Below are positions 1 to 9,351 of a DNA stretch of 64,000 nucleotides, piece after piece. Below the pieces are notes generated by a model. The model did no database searches and had not been told where the DNA came from. It saw only the letters and a list, made by a program, of their open reading frames with translations. A program made the position numbers and the translations under genes. The stretch comes from Roseibium denhamense (GTDB lineage Bacteria; Pseudomonadota; Alphaproteobacteria; Rhizobiales; Stappiaceae): the NCBI RefSeq assembly GCF_009711415.1, contig NZ_SMLZ01000095.1, positions 1 to 64,000 on the forward strand, in the 5' to 3' direction. The stretch's first letter is position 1. Each line of letters begins with the position of its first letter.

Positions 1-148
1 GCATAATTGTCAGGATTATCTCAACATGCCGCTGCGAATTTAACCTGTTGGAAATGTCTCTGCTCTAGGTTGGGCTCATGTTCGAACGGGCAACGCAAAG
101 ACCCGTCGAGCTCAAAGCTGTAACTCAGTGGTACTTGGAGCAAGAAAT

Positions 149-313
149 ATGAAATCTCTTCTGAACCGTTTCATCAAAGACGAATCTGGTGCAACTGCAA
201 TCGAATACGGCCTGATCGCGGGTCTCCTGTCCATCGTTATCGTTGGCGGCGTAACTGCAGCTGGTACCAGCGTTGGCGCATTGTTTGACTCCGTTGATAC
301 TGCTCTGCAGTAA
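149..313 (+). CDS. flp: Flp/Fap-type pilin
   Basis: This is the small major subunit of a type IVb (Flp/Tad) adhesive pilus, 54 residues long. The class leader is visible: a short basic segment ending DESG, then the mature start ATAIEYGLIA with Glu and Tyr at +5 and +6, the Flp signature. Processing would fall between Gly14 and Ala15, carried out by the peptidase encoded next. The rest is one hydrophobic helix and a short polar tail. I chose ATG 149 rather than an in-frame GTG at 128 because GGAG (136-139) lies at the right distance and the leader length then fits the family. The gene is followed at once by a strong terminator, so it is probably transcribed separately from the assembly genes and at a higher level. 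Confidence 0.95.
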   Translation: MKSLLNRFIKDESGATAIEYGLIAGLLSIVIVGGVTAAGTSVGALFDSVDTALQ

Positions 314-376
314 GAACGGCAAACGTTTCCGAAGCGCAAAACCAAGATCTGTTTTTGCAAATTCGGCTGGATCAAG

Positions 377-401
377 AACGGGCGGTTTCCGCCCGTTTTT
401 T
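377..401 (+). terminator. rho-independent terminator after flp
   Basis: A 9-bp perfect stem (AACGGGCGG / CCGCCCGTT) with a TTT loop runs directly into a T tract. It sits 64 bp after the pilin stop and separates the abundant pilin transcript from cpaA and the rest. Confidence 0.93.
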
Positions 402-477
402 ATTGTGTTCAGCGGCTTGCTAACCGTTAACCCTTGTCTGGCTATATTGGGACAGAGTTTCTGACTGGGGGCATGGC

Positions 478-984
478 ATGCTGACCGCCGCAATCCTTTC
501 AATTTTTCCATTCCTGGTCGCTTTTGGCGGCATCTCGGATCTATTCACGATGACGATCCGCAACGGCGTTTCGATCCTGCTAATTGCAGGGTTTTGCGTT
601 GTTGCGCTTTTCGCAGGGCTTCCCGCCTATGGTTGGGGCGTGCATGCTCTTGGCTTGATCGTGATCTTTGTGCCTTTTTTCATTTGTTTCGCCGCTGGCT
701 GGATGGGGGGCGGAGACGTCAAGTTCATCAGCGCGATTGCATTGTGGATTGGCTACTCGCAACAGCTCGGGATCTTTATCCTCCTTGTTGCAATTTATGG
801 AATGATATTGACCTTTGGCTTGTTGCTTCTTCGCAACCGGTTGATTGTGCCTGAATTTCTACTCCGCCAAGAATGGTTTGCCAGGCTCTATAGCCGGGAA
901 AGCGGTATTCCCTACGGCATTGCGATCGCAGCTGCCGGTCTGCAGACATATACACAGACGACATTGTTTTCAGCGCTTTCCTAA
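478..984 (+). CDS. cpaA: prepilin peptidase CpaA/TadV (A24 family)
   Basis: This inner-membrane aspartic peptidase cleaves the Flp prepilin leader. It has 168 residues and is almost entirely hydrophobic, with about five to six membrane spans, the short TadV/CpaA form without the methylase domain of PilD. The two catalytic aspartates of the A24 family are present: Asp21 in GISDLFT and Asp80 in the GxGD-type motif GGGDVKF. An upstream ATG at 473 runs straight into a stop, so 478 is the start. It lies between the flp terminator and the cpaBCDEF block, the usual place. Confidence 0.93.
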   Translation: MLTAAILSIFPFLVAFGGISDLFTMTIRNGVSILLIAGFCVVALFAGLPAYGWGVHALGLIVIFVPFFICFAAGWMGGGDVKFISAIALWIGYSQQLGIFILLVAIYGMILTFGLLLLRNRLIVPEFLLRQEWFARLYSRESGIPYGIAIAAAGLQTYTQTTLFSALS

Positions 985-1159
985 GCCGAAATTCAAATCC
1001 AGACTTGTACAAAGGCCCTCGCACCTGCAGGAGCTGGCCATCGCCTCGCGTCCCAGGTTCCAGTGATTTCCAGACGTAAGTGATCTCTTATTGTTCATTA
1101 TGCAATAAATTAAGTTACTATTTAGTAGTATTAACGAATATTAACCAAAAACATCTACG

Positions 1160-1173
1160 CATGGTTAACCATG
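1160..1173. promoter_or_regulatory. TTAACCAT palindrome upstream of cpaB (candidate CtrA site)
   Basis: CATGGTTAACCATG is a perfect 14-bp palindrome made of two overlapping TTAACCAT motifs (top-strand copy at 1165-1172). It sits in an AT-rich 250-bp gap 70 bp before cpaB, with further TTAA elements at 1132-1143. TTAACCAT is a known alternative recognition motif of the alphaproteobacterial cell-cycle regulator CtrA, which controls pilus genes in Caulobacter. That CtrA acts here is inference. A canonical TTAA-N7-TTAA box was looked for and only an N6 variant was found. Confidence 0.5.
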
Positions 1174-1242
1174 TTTTGACCAATTACCCCTCATTCTAGT
1201 CTGGAATAGCGTTGTCAGCGTCTAGAGAATTGGGAATTGGTC

Positions 1243-2004
1243 ATGAAGATCGCACGTTTTCTTGTTTTGGCAGTTGCCGTTGCAGCCGGGCTTGTGGCGT
1301 TCCGCATGATCATGATGTCAGGTGGTTCTGAGCCGGAAGTCGTGGTGGTTCCGGCCGAACAGGCCCCCAGCGAGCAAGTCCTTGTTGCTGCGAAAGATAT
1401 TCGGCTTGGGGGAAAGCTGTCCAAGGACGATTTTGCATGGGCTGACTGGCCGGAACAAGCGGTCCCGAATGGTGCCGTTACAAGGCAGTCGAAAACGGTT
1501 ACGGAAGAGACGCTGATCGGCCAGATCGCCAAAACCCCAATCTTTGAAGGCGAACCGATCCGGCCGGAGCGTTTGATTCGCACGGACAAGGGTTTCATGT
1601 CCGCAATCCTGCCCAAAGGGAAACGGGCCATTGCAGTCAGCGTGGAAGCCGAGACGACTGCCGGCGGGTTCATTTTGCCCGGCGACAAGGTGGATCTCAT
1701 TCTCACGCGCGAAAATGACGACCTCGTTTTGAGCGAAACAATTCTGGAAAATATCAGGGTGCTCGCGATCGACGCGACCACCGCAGGGGAAGAAGACCAG
1801 AAAAACCTGTCGCCGAAGCGGACTGCGACCCTCGAGCTCACTCTGTCGGAATCTGAGATCGTCGCCCAAGCCCAAAAGGTTGGCACGATCGATCTTGCGC
1901 TTCGTAGTGCCCAAGATTCCGCCGATGATGAACCCTCCGGGATGACTAGGCGCGGTGTGAGTTACGTCAAATATGGCGTAAAAACACAAGGAGGGGCCCA
2001 GTAA
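1243..2004 (+). CDS. cpaB: Flp pilus assembly protein CpaB/RcpC
   Basis: This periplasmic, membrane-anchored component of the Tad secretion system is thought to work with the CpaC secretin. It is about 253 residues long. The N-terminal residues 2-20 form a transmembrane anchor, followed by an SAF-type domain starting near QVLVAAKDI and then the CpaB/RcpC domain with the segment GDKVDLILT. I prefer ATG 1243 over the in-frame TTG 1237. Its TAA stop overlaps the cpaC ATG by one base (TAATG), so the two are translationally coupled. Confidence 0.92.
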   Translation: MKIARFLVLAVAVAAGLVAFRMIMMSGGSEPEVVVVPAEQAPSEQVLVAAKDIRLGGKLSKDDFAWADWPEQAVPNGAVTRQSKTVTEETLIGQIAKTPIFEGEPIRPERLIRTDKGFMSAILPKGKRAIAVSVEAETTAGGFILPGDKVDLILTRENDDLVLSETILENIRVLAIDATTAGEEDQKNLSPKRTATLELTLSESEIVAQAQKVGTIDLALRSAQDSADDEPSGMTRRGVSYVKYGVKTQGGAQ

Positions 2005-3473
2005 TGAAAAAGAGCAATAAAACACGGACTGTGAGGCCCGCGATGAGAACGTTTGCTTCCCGGTTTATACTTGCCTCCGCGATCATCCTCGCGGGGGTCA
2101 TGCAAACCGGCAAACCCGCCACCGCACAGGACAATTTTCCAAATCAGGTTCATATCGCTGCTGGTGAGCGCGCTTCAGGCCGGATCTTGAATGTCGGCAT
2201 TGGCCGGTCCGTCGTTATCAATCTTGCAGAAGATGCGGCAGATGTTCTGGTCTCTAACCCGGAGATAGCCGACGCGGTTTTGCGGACACCCCGCCGGATA
2301 TTCGTCATCGGAAACACGGCGGGCCAATCGCGGCTCGTGCTGTTCGGTCGAAGCGGACGGGAACTTGCGAGCTTCAATCTGCGCGTTGAAAAAGATACGT
2401 CCGATCTCACCCGGATTATTCGCAAACTCATTCCAGGATCGAACATCTCCGCTGAATCCTTTAACGGCAGTGTCGTTTTAAGCGGGACGGCCAAAACCTC
2501 ACTGGAAGCTCAGCAGGCAGCAGACATTGCGGCAAAGTTTCAGGGGGTGGATAGCTCGACCGAAGTCGTTAATCTGATTTCGGTTTCCGGAAAAGATCAG
2601 GTGCATCTGAAAGTGACGGTTGCCGAAGTTGAACGCTCAGTGATCAAACAACTCGGTGTCCAGTTCACCAACGCGACTCTAACAGGTCCAGCAGCCGCGG
2701 CGACCGGAAATTTTATACCGTTTCTCGGCAGAACGAACGACTTCAGTGTGAACTCCAATATTATCAATCAGCTGAATGTCGGAACCGTACTCAATGTTGG
2801 CGGCACATCGATTGATGCGCGTTTGCAAGCGCTTCAAAGGGACGGTGTTGTGCGAACTCTGGCGGAACCAAACCTGACCGCCATTTCCGGAGAAAATGCA
2901 AGCTTCCTGGCCGGCGGCGAGTTTCCGATCCCCATTGCTCAGGACGACAACGAAATCACATTTGAATTCAAGACATTCGGTGTCGGATTGGACTTTACTC
3001 CAATCGTCATGTCCGGCGGCCGAATTAGCTTGCGTGTCAAGACCGAGGTCAGCGAGCTCAGCAATGACGGCTCAATTACGCTCTCAGATATTGTCATTCC
3101 GGCCCTAAAAGTCCGCCGTGCTGAATCCACGATCGAACTTCCCTCCGGGGGGACGCTCGTCATGGCTGGCTTGTTGAAGGAACAATATCAGCAGACCGTG
3201 GACGGTGTTCCGGGTCTTATGCAGCTCCCGATCCTTGGCTCGCTTTTCAAGAGCCGCGACTTTCTACGGGAACAAACGGAACTCATGGTTTTCGTAACCC
3301 CCTATGTGGTCAATCCGGTGGCCCGGCAGCAGCTTGTCCGGCCGGATGAAAACCTGATGCCGCCTTCCGATGCCGAAACAATTTTCCTGAACCGGCTGAA
3401 CAAGATCTTCAGCGTAAATGAGACCGGTGATGCGGGCACATATCACGGCCAAGTCGGCTTTATTTACAAGTGA
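2004..3473 (+). CDS. cpaC: type II/IV secretin CpaC/RcpA
   Basis: This is the outer-membrane secretin through which the Flp pilus exits, 489 residues. A long signal peptide covers roughly residues 14-41, ending near ATAQ. It is followed by the pilus-formation N-terminal domain (about 45-115), a BON-like domain (about 125-190) and the secretin barrel domain (about 255-445), with the conserved stretch VPGLMQLPILGSLFKS. An in-frame ATG at 2043 is a possible alternative start that would give a more typical signal peptide. It is the second gene of the cpa operon, overlaps cpaB by one base, and is followed 10 bp later by cpaD. Confidence 0.94.
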   Translation: MKKSNKTRTVRPAMRTFASRFILASAIILAGVMQTGKPATAQDNFPNQVHIAAGERASGRILNVGIGRSVVINLAEDAADVLVSNPEIADAVLRTPRRIFVIGNTAGQSRLVLFGRSGRELASFNLRVEKDTSDLTRIIRKLIPGSNISAESFNGSVVLSGTAKTSLEAQQAADIAAKFQGVDSSTEVVNLISVSGKDQVHLKVTVAEVERSVIKQLGVQFTNATLTGPAAAATGNFIPFLGRTNDFSVNSNIINQLNVGTVLNVGGTSIDARLQALQRDGVVRTLAEPNLTAISGENASFLAGGEFPIPIAQDDNEITFEFKTFGVGLDFTPIVMSGGRISLRVKTEVSELSNDGSITLSDIVIPALKVRRAESTIELPSGGTLVMAGLLKEQYQQTVDGVPGLMQLPILGSLFKSRDFLREQTELMVFVTPYVVNPVARQQLVRPDENLMPPSDAETIFLNRLNKIFSVNETGDAGTYHGQVGFIYK

Positions 3474-3483
3474 GGACGCACAG

Positions 3484-4203
3484 ATGCAGAAACTGAAAAC
3501 AATCCGATCTGCAACTGGCCTCCACGCCGGTGCATTATGTCTGGCGGTTTTACTGGGCGGTTGCCAGAACAATTCCCAAACGCCGGATCAGATGCTTGCA
3601 AGCCACGACTACCGGTACCAGCACCCTATTGTGCTGACGGAGGCACCGAAAACGCTTGATTTACCAATTGGGCGCAACACTCGCCAGTTGGTTGGTCCTA
3701 TCGAAGATACAGTGACCCAGTTTGCCATGGAGTCACGCACTCAAGGAAATGGCAAGGTCGAAGTTCTGATCCCGTCAGGCGCGGCCAATGAATCTGCGGT
3801 CCATTCGGTCTCGAAGGATATCCGGACCGCACTTCAGCGCGGTGGTTTGTCACGATCGCAGATTTCGACCCGGACGTATCCGGTGAGCGATGCCGGGGCC
3901 GATGCGCCGATACGTCTGTCTTATATTGCTATGCAGGCAACAGCCGGAAAATGCGGGAACTGGCCAAAGAACATAACGGGCGGGATCGGGGAGAATAACA
4001 ATTACTATAATTTCGGATGTGCGTCCCAGGCCAATTTGGCGGCGATTGTCGAAAATCCATCCGATCTCATCACTCCAAGAGCCAGCACTCCGGCAGACCG
4101 CCAACGCCGGGCGACCGTCTTCGAAAATTATCGCGCAGGTCAGATTACTGCCGGTGAGTATGAAGAAGGCGTCGGCGCGGAAGTTGCAGATGTTGCACAG
4201 TAA
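3484..4203 (+). CDS. cpaD: pilus assembly lipoprotein CpaD
   Basis: This predicted outer-membrane lipoprotein of the Tad apparatus is 239 residues long. The N-terminus is a lipoprotein signal peptide ending in the lipobox LLGGC, giving a lipidated Cys27. The rest matches the CpaD domain, including QATAGKCGNWP near residue 160 and NFGCASQANLAA, both typical of the family. I chose ATG 3484 over an upstream in-frame start at 3418 because only the former gives a normal lipoprotein leader and avoids overlap with cpaC. It is fourth in the assembly operon after cpaA, cpaB and cpaC. Confidence 0.92.
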   Translation: MQKLKTIRSATGLHAGALCLAVLLGGCQNNSQTPDQMLASHDYRYQHPIVLTEAPKTLDLPIGRNTRQLVGPIEDTVTQFAMESRTQGNGKVEVLIPSGAANESAVHSVSKDIRTALQRGGLSRSQISTRTYPVSDAGADAPIRLSYIAMQATAGKCGNWPKNITGGIGENNNYYNFGCASQANLAAIVENPSDLITPRASTPADRQRRATVFENYRAGQITAGEYEEGVGAEVADVAQ

Positions 4204-4215
4204 GTGAGGACGACG

Positions 4216-5523
4216 ATGAGTGCCGAGACAGATTACACAAGTTCTCCGGAGAGCCCGTTGCCCCTTCGTGAACCGATGGACGAGCGGTTTCCCAGTGGCG
4301 AAGAAGCTGCGCATATCAGGTCAGTCCCGCGTGTAACAATCCAGGGGTTTTGCCTGACCGAGGCGACCATGCGGGTGCTCGAAGCGGCAACCGAAGACCG
4401 CCGGATGGCAAAAGCGCATCTGAAGACGGACTTTGGCGGTATTCCCGGCGCTATTGAAATGTTTGAGCAAGCGCCGACCCCTAACTTAGTGATCGTCGAG
4501 ACATCCGGCCAGAAAGAGAGCCTTCTTACCGGACTTGATCAGCTCGCAGAATATTGTGATGCGGGAACGCGGGTGATCGTCATCGGGGACATTAATGATG
4601 TTTCCCTGTATCGAGAGCTGATCTCCCGCGGTGTGAGCGAATACCTGATAACGCCGGTATCCGTATTTCAGTTGATTGAAGCGATTGGAAACCTTTACGG
4701 CAACCCGGAAGCCGAGCCGCTTGGGAAATCAGTGGCGTTCTTCGGCGTCAAGGGCGGCTGTGGGGCGTCCACGATTGCGCATAATGGCGCCTGGGCTCTG
4801 GCGCGCAGCTACCAGCACGAAGTTGTGATCGCCGACTTGGACCTGCCTTTCGGAACCGCTGGCCTCGATTTCAATCAAGATCCGCTGCAAGGTGTTTTTG
4901 AGGCCGTATCCTCGCCCGAGCGGCTCGACGAGACCTACCTCGATCGCATTCTGTCCAAGTGCAACGAACATCTAAACCTGTTGGCGGCCCCAGCAACCCT
5001 GGATCGAACCTACGATTACGGGGAAAAATCTTTCGACCTCTTGTGCGAAACCATGCTTGCAAGCACGCCCCACGTTGTCCTGGATGTCCCGCATGCCTGG
5101 AACGGCTGGGTCAAGAACGTTCTGCTCAATGCCGATGAGATCGTTTTGGTGGCTGAGCCGGATCTTGCAAATCTGCGGAATGCCAAAAACGTGGCCGATA
5201 CGCTGAAGCAAATGCGTCCCAACGACCGTCCACCGCACCTGATCATAAACAAGGTGAACGTTCCGAAACGTCCGGAAATCAAGCCGGAAGAATTTGCCAG
5301 CGCTTTGGGTTTGACAGTGCAAGCATCGATACCATTCGAGCCTCAACTGTTCGGCACAGCAGCCAACAATGGCCAGATGATTGGTGAATTGGACGGAAAA
5401 CATCCGATCTCGCAGGTATTTGATGATCTCGCAATTACGCTGTCAGGCAAAGCGCAACCGAGCAAATCAGCGCGTCCTGGCCTGGGAAGCCTTTTGTCGA
5501 AGCTGACCCGCAGAGCCGGATAG
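4216..5523 (+). CDS. cpaE: pilus assembly ATPase CpaE (receiver-like plus MinD/ParA domain)
   Basis: This cytoplasmic protein is thought to position the Tad machine at the cell pole. It is about 435 residues long, with an atypical receiver-like N-terminal domain (about 40-160) followed by a MinD/ParA ATPase domain. The deviant Walker A motif is visible as GVKGGCGAST at residues 177-186. The ATG at 4216 is preceded by GAGGA at 4206-4210. The nominal GTG at 4204 directly abuts the cpaD stop and has no such site. The family usually lacks the conserved phosphoacceptor surroundings, so phosphorylation is not assumed. Confidence 0.93.
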   Translation: MSAETDYTSSPESPLPLREPMDERFPSGEEAAHIRSVPRVTIQGFCLTEATMRVLEAATEDRRMAKAHLKTDFGGIPGAIEMFEQAPTPNLVIVETSGQKESLLTGLDQLAEYCDAGTRVIVIGDINDVSLYRELISRGVSEYLITPVSVFQLIEAIGNLYGNPEAEPLGKSVAFFGVKGGCGASTIAHNGAWALARSYQHEVVIADLDLPFGTAGLDFNQDPLQGVFEAVSSPERLDETYLDRILSKCNEHLNLLAAPATLDRTYDYGEKSFDLLCETMLASTPHVVLDVPHAWNGWVKNVLLNADEIVLVAEPDLANLRNAKNVADTLKQMRPNDRPPHLIINKVNVPKRPEIKPEEFASALGLTVQASIPFEPQLFGTAANNGQMIGELDGKHPISQVFDDLAITLSGKAQPSKSARPGLGSLLSKLTRRAG

Positions 5524-5553
5524 ATGCGCGCATGAATGGAGCAGTAGGTTATT

Positions 5554-7050
5554 ATGTTTGGTAGACGCGGCAGCACATCGACAGGGACACCGCCGGTCCG
5601 GCCCGGCGGCCCTGCCGGTATGCCTGAAATCCCGCAGATTGAGGATGCTGCCGGCGTTTCTCCGCCCGAGCCGCCAGCACCGATCAAAACTGAGCCCAAA
5701 AGCCCCTCCGTTGCCCCTCCGCCGCAACCGGCGCAGGCACCTGCTCCGCGCAAAAAGACAAGCGAGTACTACGAGACGAAGGCGCAGATCTTCAATGCGC
5801 TCGTAGAGGCCATCGACCTGTCGCAGCTGGCCCGGCTGGATGCGGAAGATGCACGTGACGAGATCCGCGATGTTGTGAATGACATCATCGCACTGAAGAA
5901 CGTTGTTCTTTCGATCTCTGAACAGGAGGATCTGCTTGAGGATATCTGCAACGATGTCCTCGGTTACGGACCTCTTGAGCCATTGCTTGCGCGTGACGAC
6001 ATTGCCGACATCATGGTCAATGGCGCTTTCACCGTCTACATCGAAACCGAGGGCAAGGTTGAGCAAACAGGGGTCACTTTCCGCGACAATGCGCAGCTGA
6101 TGAACATCTGCCAGCGTATTGTGAGCCAGGTTGGTCGGCGTGTGGATGATGCAAGCCCAATTTGTGATGCGCGTTTGCCGGATGGGTCTCGTGTAAACGT
6201 TATTGCGCCGCCGCTCTCGATTGATGGTCCGGCACTAACAATCCGGAAGTTCAAACGCGACAAGCTCACCCTTGATCAACTGGTGAAGTTCGGCTCGATT
6301 ACGAAGGAAGGCGCGACGATTCTACAGATCATCGGACGGTCCCGGTGTAATGTTCTCATTTCCGGCGGTACGGGCTCCGGTAAAACGACCCTTTTGAACT
6401 GTCTGACCGCTTACATTGACGGCACCGAACGCATCATTACCTGCGAAGATTCCGCGGAATTGCAGCTGCAACAGCCGCATGTTGTTCGCCTGGAAACGCG
6501 TCCTCCCAACCTTGAAGGGGAGGGTGAGATCACGATGCGCGATTTGGTGAAGAACTGCCTTCGTATGCGCCCGGAACGCATTATCGTCGGCGAGGTGCGT
6601 GGACCTGAGGCCTTTGACCTGTTGCAGGCAATGAACACAGGTCACGACGGGTCCATGGGGACCCTCCACGCCAACTCTCCGAGAGAGGCTCTTTCACGGC
6701 TTGAATCAATGATCACGATGGGCGGATTTTCGCTTCCCTCCCGAACATTGAGAGAGATGATCGTGTCTTCAATTGATGTGGTCGTGCAGGCGGCACGTCT
6801 TCGGGACGGGTCCCGCCGGATCACACATGTTACCGAAGTGCTTGGCATGGAAGGTGATACGATCACGACCCAGGATGTCTTCATCTATGACATGGTTGGT
6901 GAGGATCCGAATGGGCGGATCATTGGCCGGCATAGATCGACCGGGATCGGTCGTCCGAAGTTCTGGGATCGCGCCCGCTACTTTGGTGAGGAAAACCGTT
7001 TGGCACAGGCGCTCGATGCTGCCGAAATGCCTGAATATGCAGTGGAATAA
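5554..7050 (+). CDS. cpaF: pilus assembly secretion ATPase CpaF/TadA
   Basis: This is the hexameric ATPase that powers Flp pilus assembly, 498 residues. A proline-rich N-terminal linker (about 1-65) precedes the GspE/VirB11-like fold. Walker A is GGTGSGKTT with Lys277. The Asp and His boxes follow ([10 protein letters not shown], then [20 protein letters not shown] and TLHANS). Length and motif order fit the TadA/CpaF group. It is followed 6 bp later by tadB, and together with tadB/tadC it forms the inner-membrane motor unit. Confidence 0.96.
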   Translation: MFGRRGSTSTGTPPVRPGGPAGMPEIPQIEDAAGVSPPEPPAPIKTEPKSPSVAPPPQPAQAPAPRKKTSEYYETKAQIFNALVEAIDLSQLARLDAEDARDEIRDVVNDIIALKNVVLSISEQEDLLEDICNDVLGYGPLEPLLARDDIADIMVNGAFTVYIETEGKVEQTGVTFRDNAQLMNICQRIVSQVGRRVDDASPICDARLPDGSRVNVIAPPLSIDGPALTIRKFKRDKLTLDQLVKFGSITKEGATILQIIGRSRCNVLISGGTGSGKTTLLNCLTAYIDGTERIITCEDSAELQLQQPHVVRLETRPPNLEGEGEITMRDLVKNCLRMRPERIIVGEVRGPEAFDLLQAMNTGHDGSMGTLHANSPREALSRLESMITMGGFSLPSRTLREMIVSSIDVVVQAARLRDGSRRITHVTEVLGMEGDTITTQDVFIYDMVGEDPNGRIIGRHRSTGIGRPKFWDRARYFGEENRLAQALDAAEMPEYAVE

Positions 7051-7056
7051 TGTAAT

Positions 7057-8076
7057 ATGGCGGGTTTAGAGGAGCTGTTGACACCGACGGTGACCGGAAT
7101 TGCGGTAGCGCTTCTGGTCATGTTCAGCGTCGCGGGCTTGATATATGGGTTGTTTCAACCGGCATTGTCCGGCTCCAAGCGCAGTGACAAGCGTCTTCAG
7201 GCCGTGTCGGCGCGCCCTCAGTCGGAAAAGCAGCGGCGCCAGGTTCAGGACAACAACCGGCGAAAGAAGTCGATCCAGGATCAGTTGAAAGACTTCGAGG
7301 ACCGGCAGCGCGCAAAGCAGGAAAAACAGAACAACGCTTCACTAAAGGCCCGGATGGAGCAGGCTGGTTTGTCCTGGGAGATGAAGCATTTCGTAATTTT
7401 TAGTGTTGTCTTTGCCATAATTTTTGCAGTCGCGGGTCTGGTTTTAAGCGGGAGCTTGTTGATCACTGCTGGCTTTGCATTTGTCGGTGGCTTCGGGTTT
7501 CCGCGCTGGTATGTGGGCAGCAGACGCAAAAAGCGCTTCAATGCATTTTTGGATGAGTTTCCAAATGCGGTCGATATTATTGTACGTGGCGTGAAGGCGG
7601 GTCTTCCGCTAGGAGATTGCATTAAGCTCGTAGCCCGCGAAGCACGGGAACCAGTCGCGTCAGAGTTCCGGAAAATCGGAGAGACGCAGGTAATGGGGGT
7701 TTCTCTGGCCGAAGCGGTCTCCCGGCTTCCAGACCGGGTGCCGCTCGCAGAAGCGAACTTCTTTTCCATCGTGATTACGATTCAACAGAAAGCAGGCGGC
7801 GGGCTCGCCGAAGCGCTCGCAAACCTGTCGAAGGTCTTACGCGCAAGGAAAGCCATGAAAGGCAAGATCACCGCGCTCAGCTCCGAGGCAAAGGCATCAG
7901 CTGGCATCATTGCATCAATGCCCTTTGCTGTCGCCGGTATCATGTTCATGGTTTCTCCGAACTATATCATTCTGCTGTTCGTTACGCCGACCGGACACCT
8001 TCTTTTGGCCGGTTGCGCGGTCTGGATGCTGATGGGTGTTCTGGTGATGCGCCAAATGATCAATTTTGATTTCTAA
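7057..8076 (+). CDS. tadB: Tad pilus inner-membrane platform protein TadB
   Basis: This 339-residue polytopic protein contains a type II secretion F (T2SSF) domain. With TadC it forms the membrane platform on which the CpaF ATPase acts. There is an N-terminal membrane span (about 10-33), a charged Lys/Arg/Gln-rich cytoplasmic stretch (about 40-100), a hydrophobic pair near 105-145, then the helical T2SSF domain with the segment EFPNAVDIIVRGVKAGLPLG, and a final hydrophobic pair at 285-330. The start follows the cpaF stop by 6 bp, and tadC follows 9 bp after it. Confidence 0.93.
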   Translation: MAGLEELLTPTVTGIAVALLVMFSVAGLIYGLFQPALSGSKRSDKRLQAVSARPQSEKQRRQVQDNNRRKKSIQDQLKDFEDRQRAKQEKQNNASLKARMEQAGLSWEMKHFVIFSVVFAIIFAVAGLVLSGSLLITAGFAFVGGFGFPRWYVGSRRKKRFNAFLDEFPNAVDIIVRGVKAGLPLGDCIKLVAREAREPVASEFRKIGETQVMGVSLAEAVSRLPDRVPLAEANFFSIVITIQQKAGGGLAEALANLSKVLRARKAMKGKITALSSEAKASAGIIASMPFAVAGIMFMVSPNYIILLFVTPTGHLLLAGCAVWMLMGVLVMRQMINFDF

Positions 8077-8085
8077 GGGGGTGTC

Positions 8086-9063
8086 ATGAACCTAGAAACA
8101 CTCGCAACCCCCCAGTTTGCTGCAGCCGTTCTTGCCATGATTGCCGTGACCGGGACGATTTTTTCCCTGGTCATGCCCCTTTTGTCGCGGGATGCCCTGA
8201 AAAGCCGGATGAAGTCGGTCGCGTTGGAACGAGACAAAATCCGGGCAAAGGAACGAGCACGCCTTCAGGCTGGCCAGGCAGAAAGAAAAGCGTCGTTGCG
8301 CAATCAGCCGAAGGCACAGATGAAAAGCCTGGTTGATAAGCTTAACCTCCAGGAGATGCTGGCAGATGACAGCACGCAGGACCGCCTCCGCATGGCGGGT
8401 TACCGGGGGTCAGCTCCGCTTTACTACTTTCTGACGGCGCGTATTGCGATCCCGGCCATCCTGCTGGTGATCGCAATGCTGTATGCATTTCTGGTCATGC
8501 CGCCAAAATATCCACTCATAACAAAGCTTTGTGCATGTTTGGTGGTTGCTGGTATCGGCGTTTTCGTGCCGAACCTTTATCTGAAGAACAAGATCGACAA
8601 ACGAAAATTGGCAATTCAAAGGGCCTGGCCGGACGCACTAGATCTTATGTTGATCTGTGTTGAATCGGGTATGTCGATCGAGGAGGCTTTTCGCAGGGTC
8701 GCTGACGAAATCGGCATCCAGTCCATTGATCTTGCAGAAGAGTTGTCTCTCACGACAGCGGAGCTGTCCTTCTTGAGCGAGCGTCGAACGGCTTATGAAA
8801 ATCTCGCAAAACGAACTGGCGTGGATGGCGTAAAGAACGTCATGATGGCGCTTGTTCAGTCAGAGCGGTACGGAACGCCGGTTGGAACAGCCCTTAGGAA
8901 TATGGCCGAGGATACGCGCGCGCAGCGGATGCAATTTGCAGAGCAGAAGGCGGCGTCTCTGCCACCAAAACTGACCGTTCCAATGATCATGTTTTTCCTT
9001 CCCGTGCTCTTTGTCGTGATTATGGGGCCCGCAGTCATGCAAATCATGGATACGTTTAAGTAA
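8086..9063 (+). CDS. tadC: Tad pilus inner-membrane platform protein TadC
   Basis: This 325-residue T2SSF-domain protein is the partner of TadB. It has an N-terminal membrane span, a charged loop, two central spans (about 107-165), and a T2SSF core containing AWPDALDLMLICVESGMSIEEAF, here cited only in part for recognition. A C-terminal hydrophobic hairpin ends in VVIMGPAVMQIM. It is the last rightward gene of the cluster. No TadE/F/G pseudopilin genes follow, so these must be elsewhere in the genome. Confidence 0.92.
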   Translation: MNLETLATPQFAAAVLAMIAVTGTIFSLVMPLLSRDALKSRMKSVALERDKIRAKERARLQAGQAERKASLRNQPKAQMKSLVDKLNLQEMLADDSTQDRLRMAGYRGSAPLYYFLTARIAIPAILLVIAMLYAFLVMPPKYPLITKLCACLVVAGIGVFVPNLYLKNKIDKRKLAIQRAWPDALDLMLICVESGMSIEEAFRRVADEIGIQSIDLAEELSLTTAELSFLSERRTAYENLAKRTGVDGVKNVMMALVQSERYGTPVGTALRNMAEDTRAQRMQFAEQKAASLPPKLTVPMIMFFLPVLFVVIMGPAVMQIMDTFK

Positions 9064-9351
9064 AGCAACTATTGTGCGGCTAGAAGAAACGTAAGCTGTC
9101 CTGATATTGCTCGATTGTTAGTCATGGCTTAACAAACCGATCAAACCCAAAACACACTGGCGTGGATAAGGCAAAGCGCTGCCAGGCTGAATGAAATCAA
9201 TTGATCGCAGGGCAATTGCCGGACGCAAGGCCATCAACGCGTTCATGCACGCAATGAATTCGTTTTGGGGAACACAAGCCACATCTTACCCGTGGCCGGA
9301 TTTAACGACCTGGCATCAGGGGTTAAATCAGACCAGCTGGAAACGGCAGCC

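Noticed and set aside
48..75. Sigma-54-like GG-N10-GC spacing upstream of flp
   Set aside because: Only the two invariant dinucleotides fit. The surrounding bases do not match a -24/-12 promoter.
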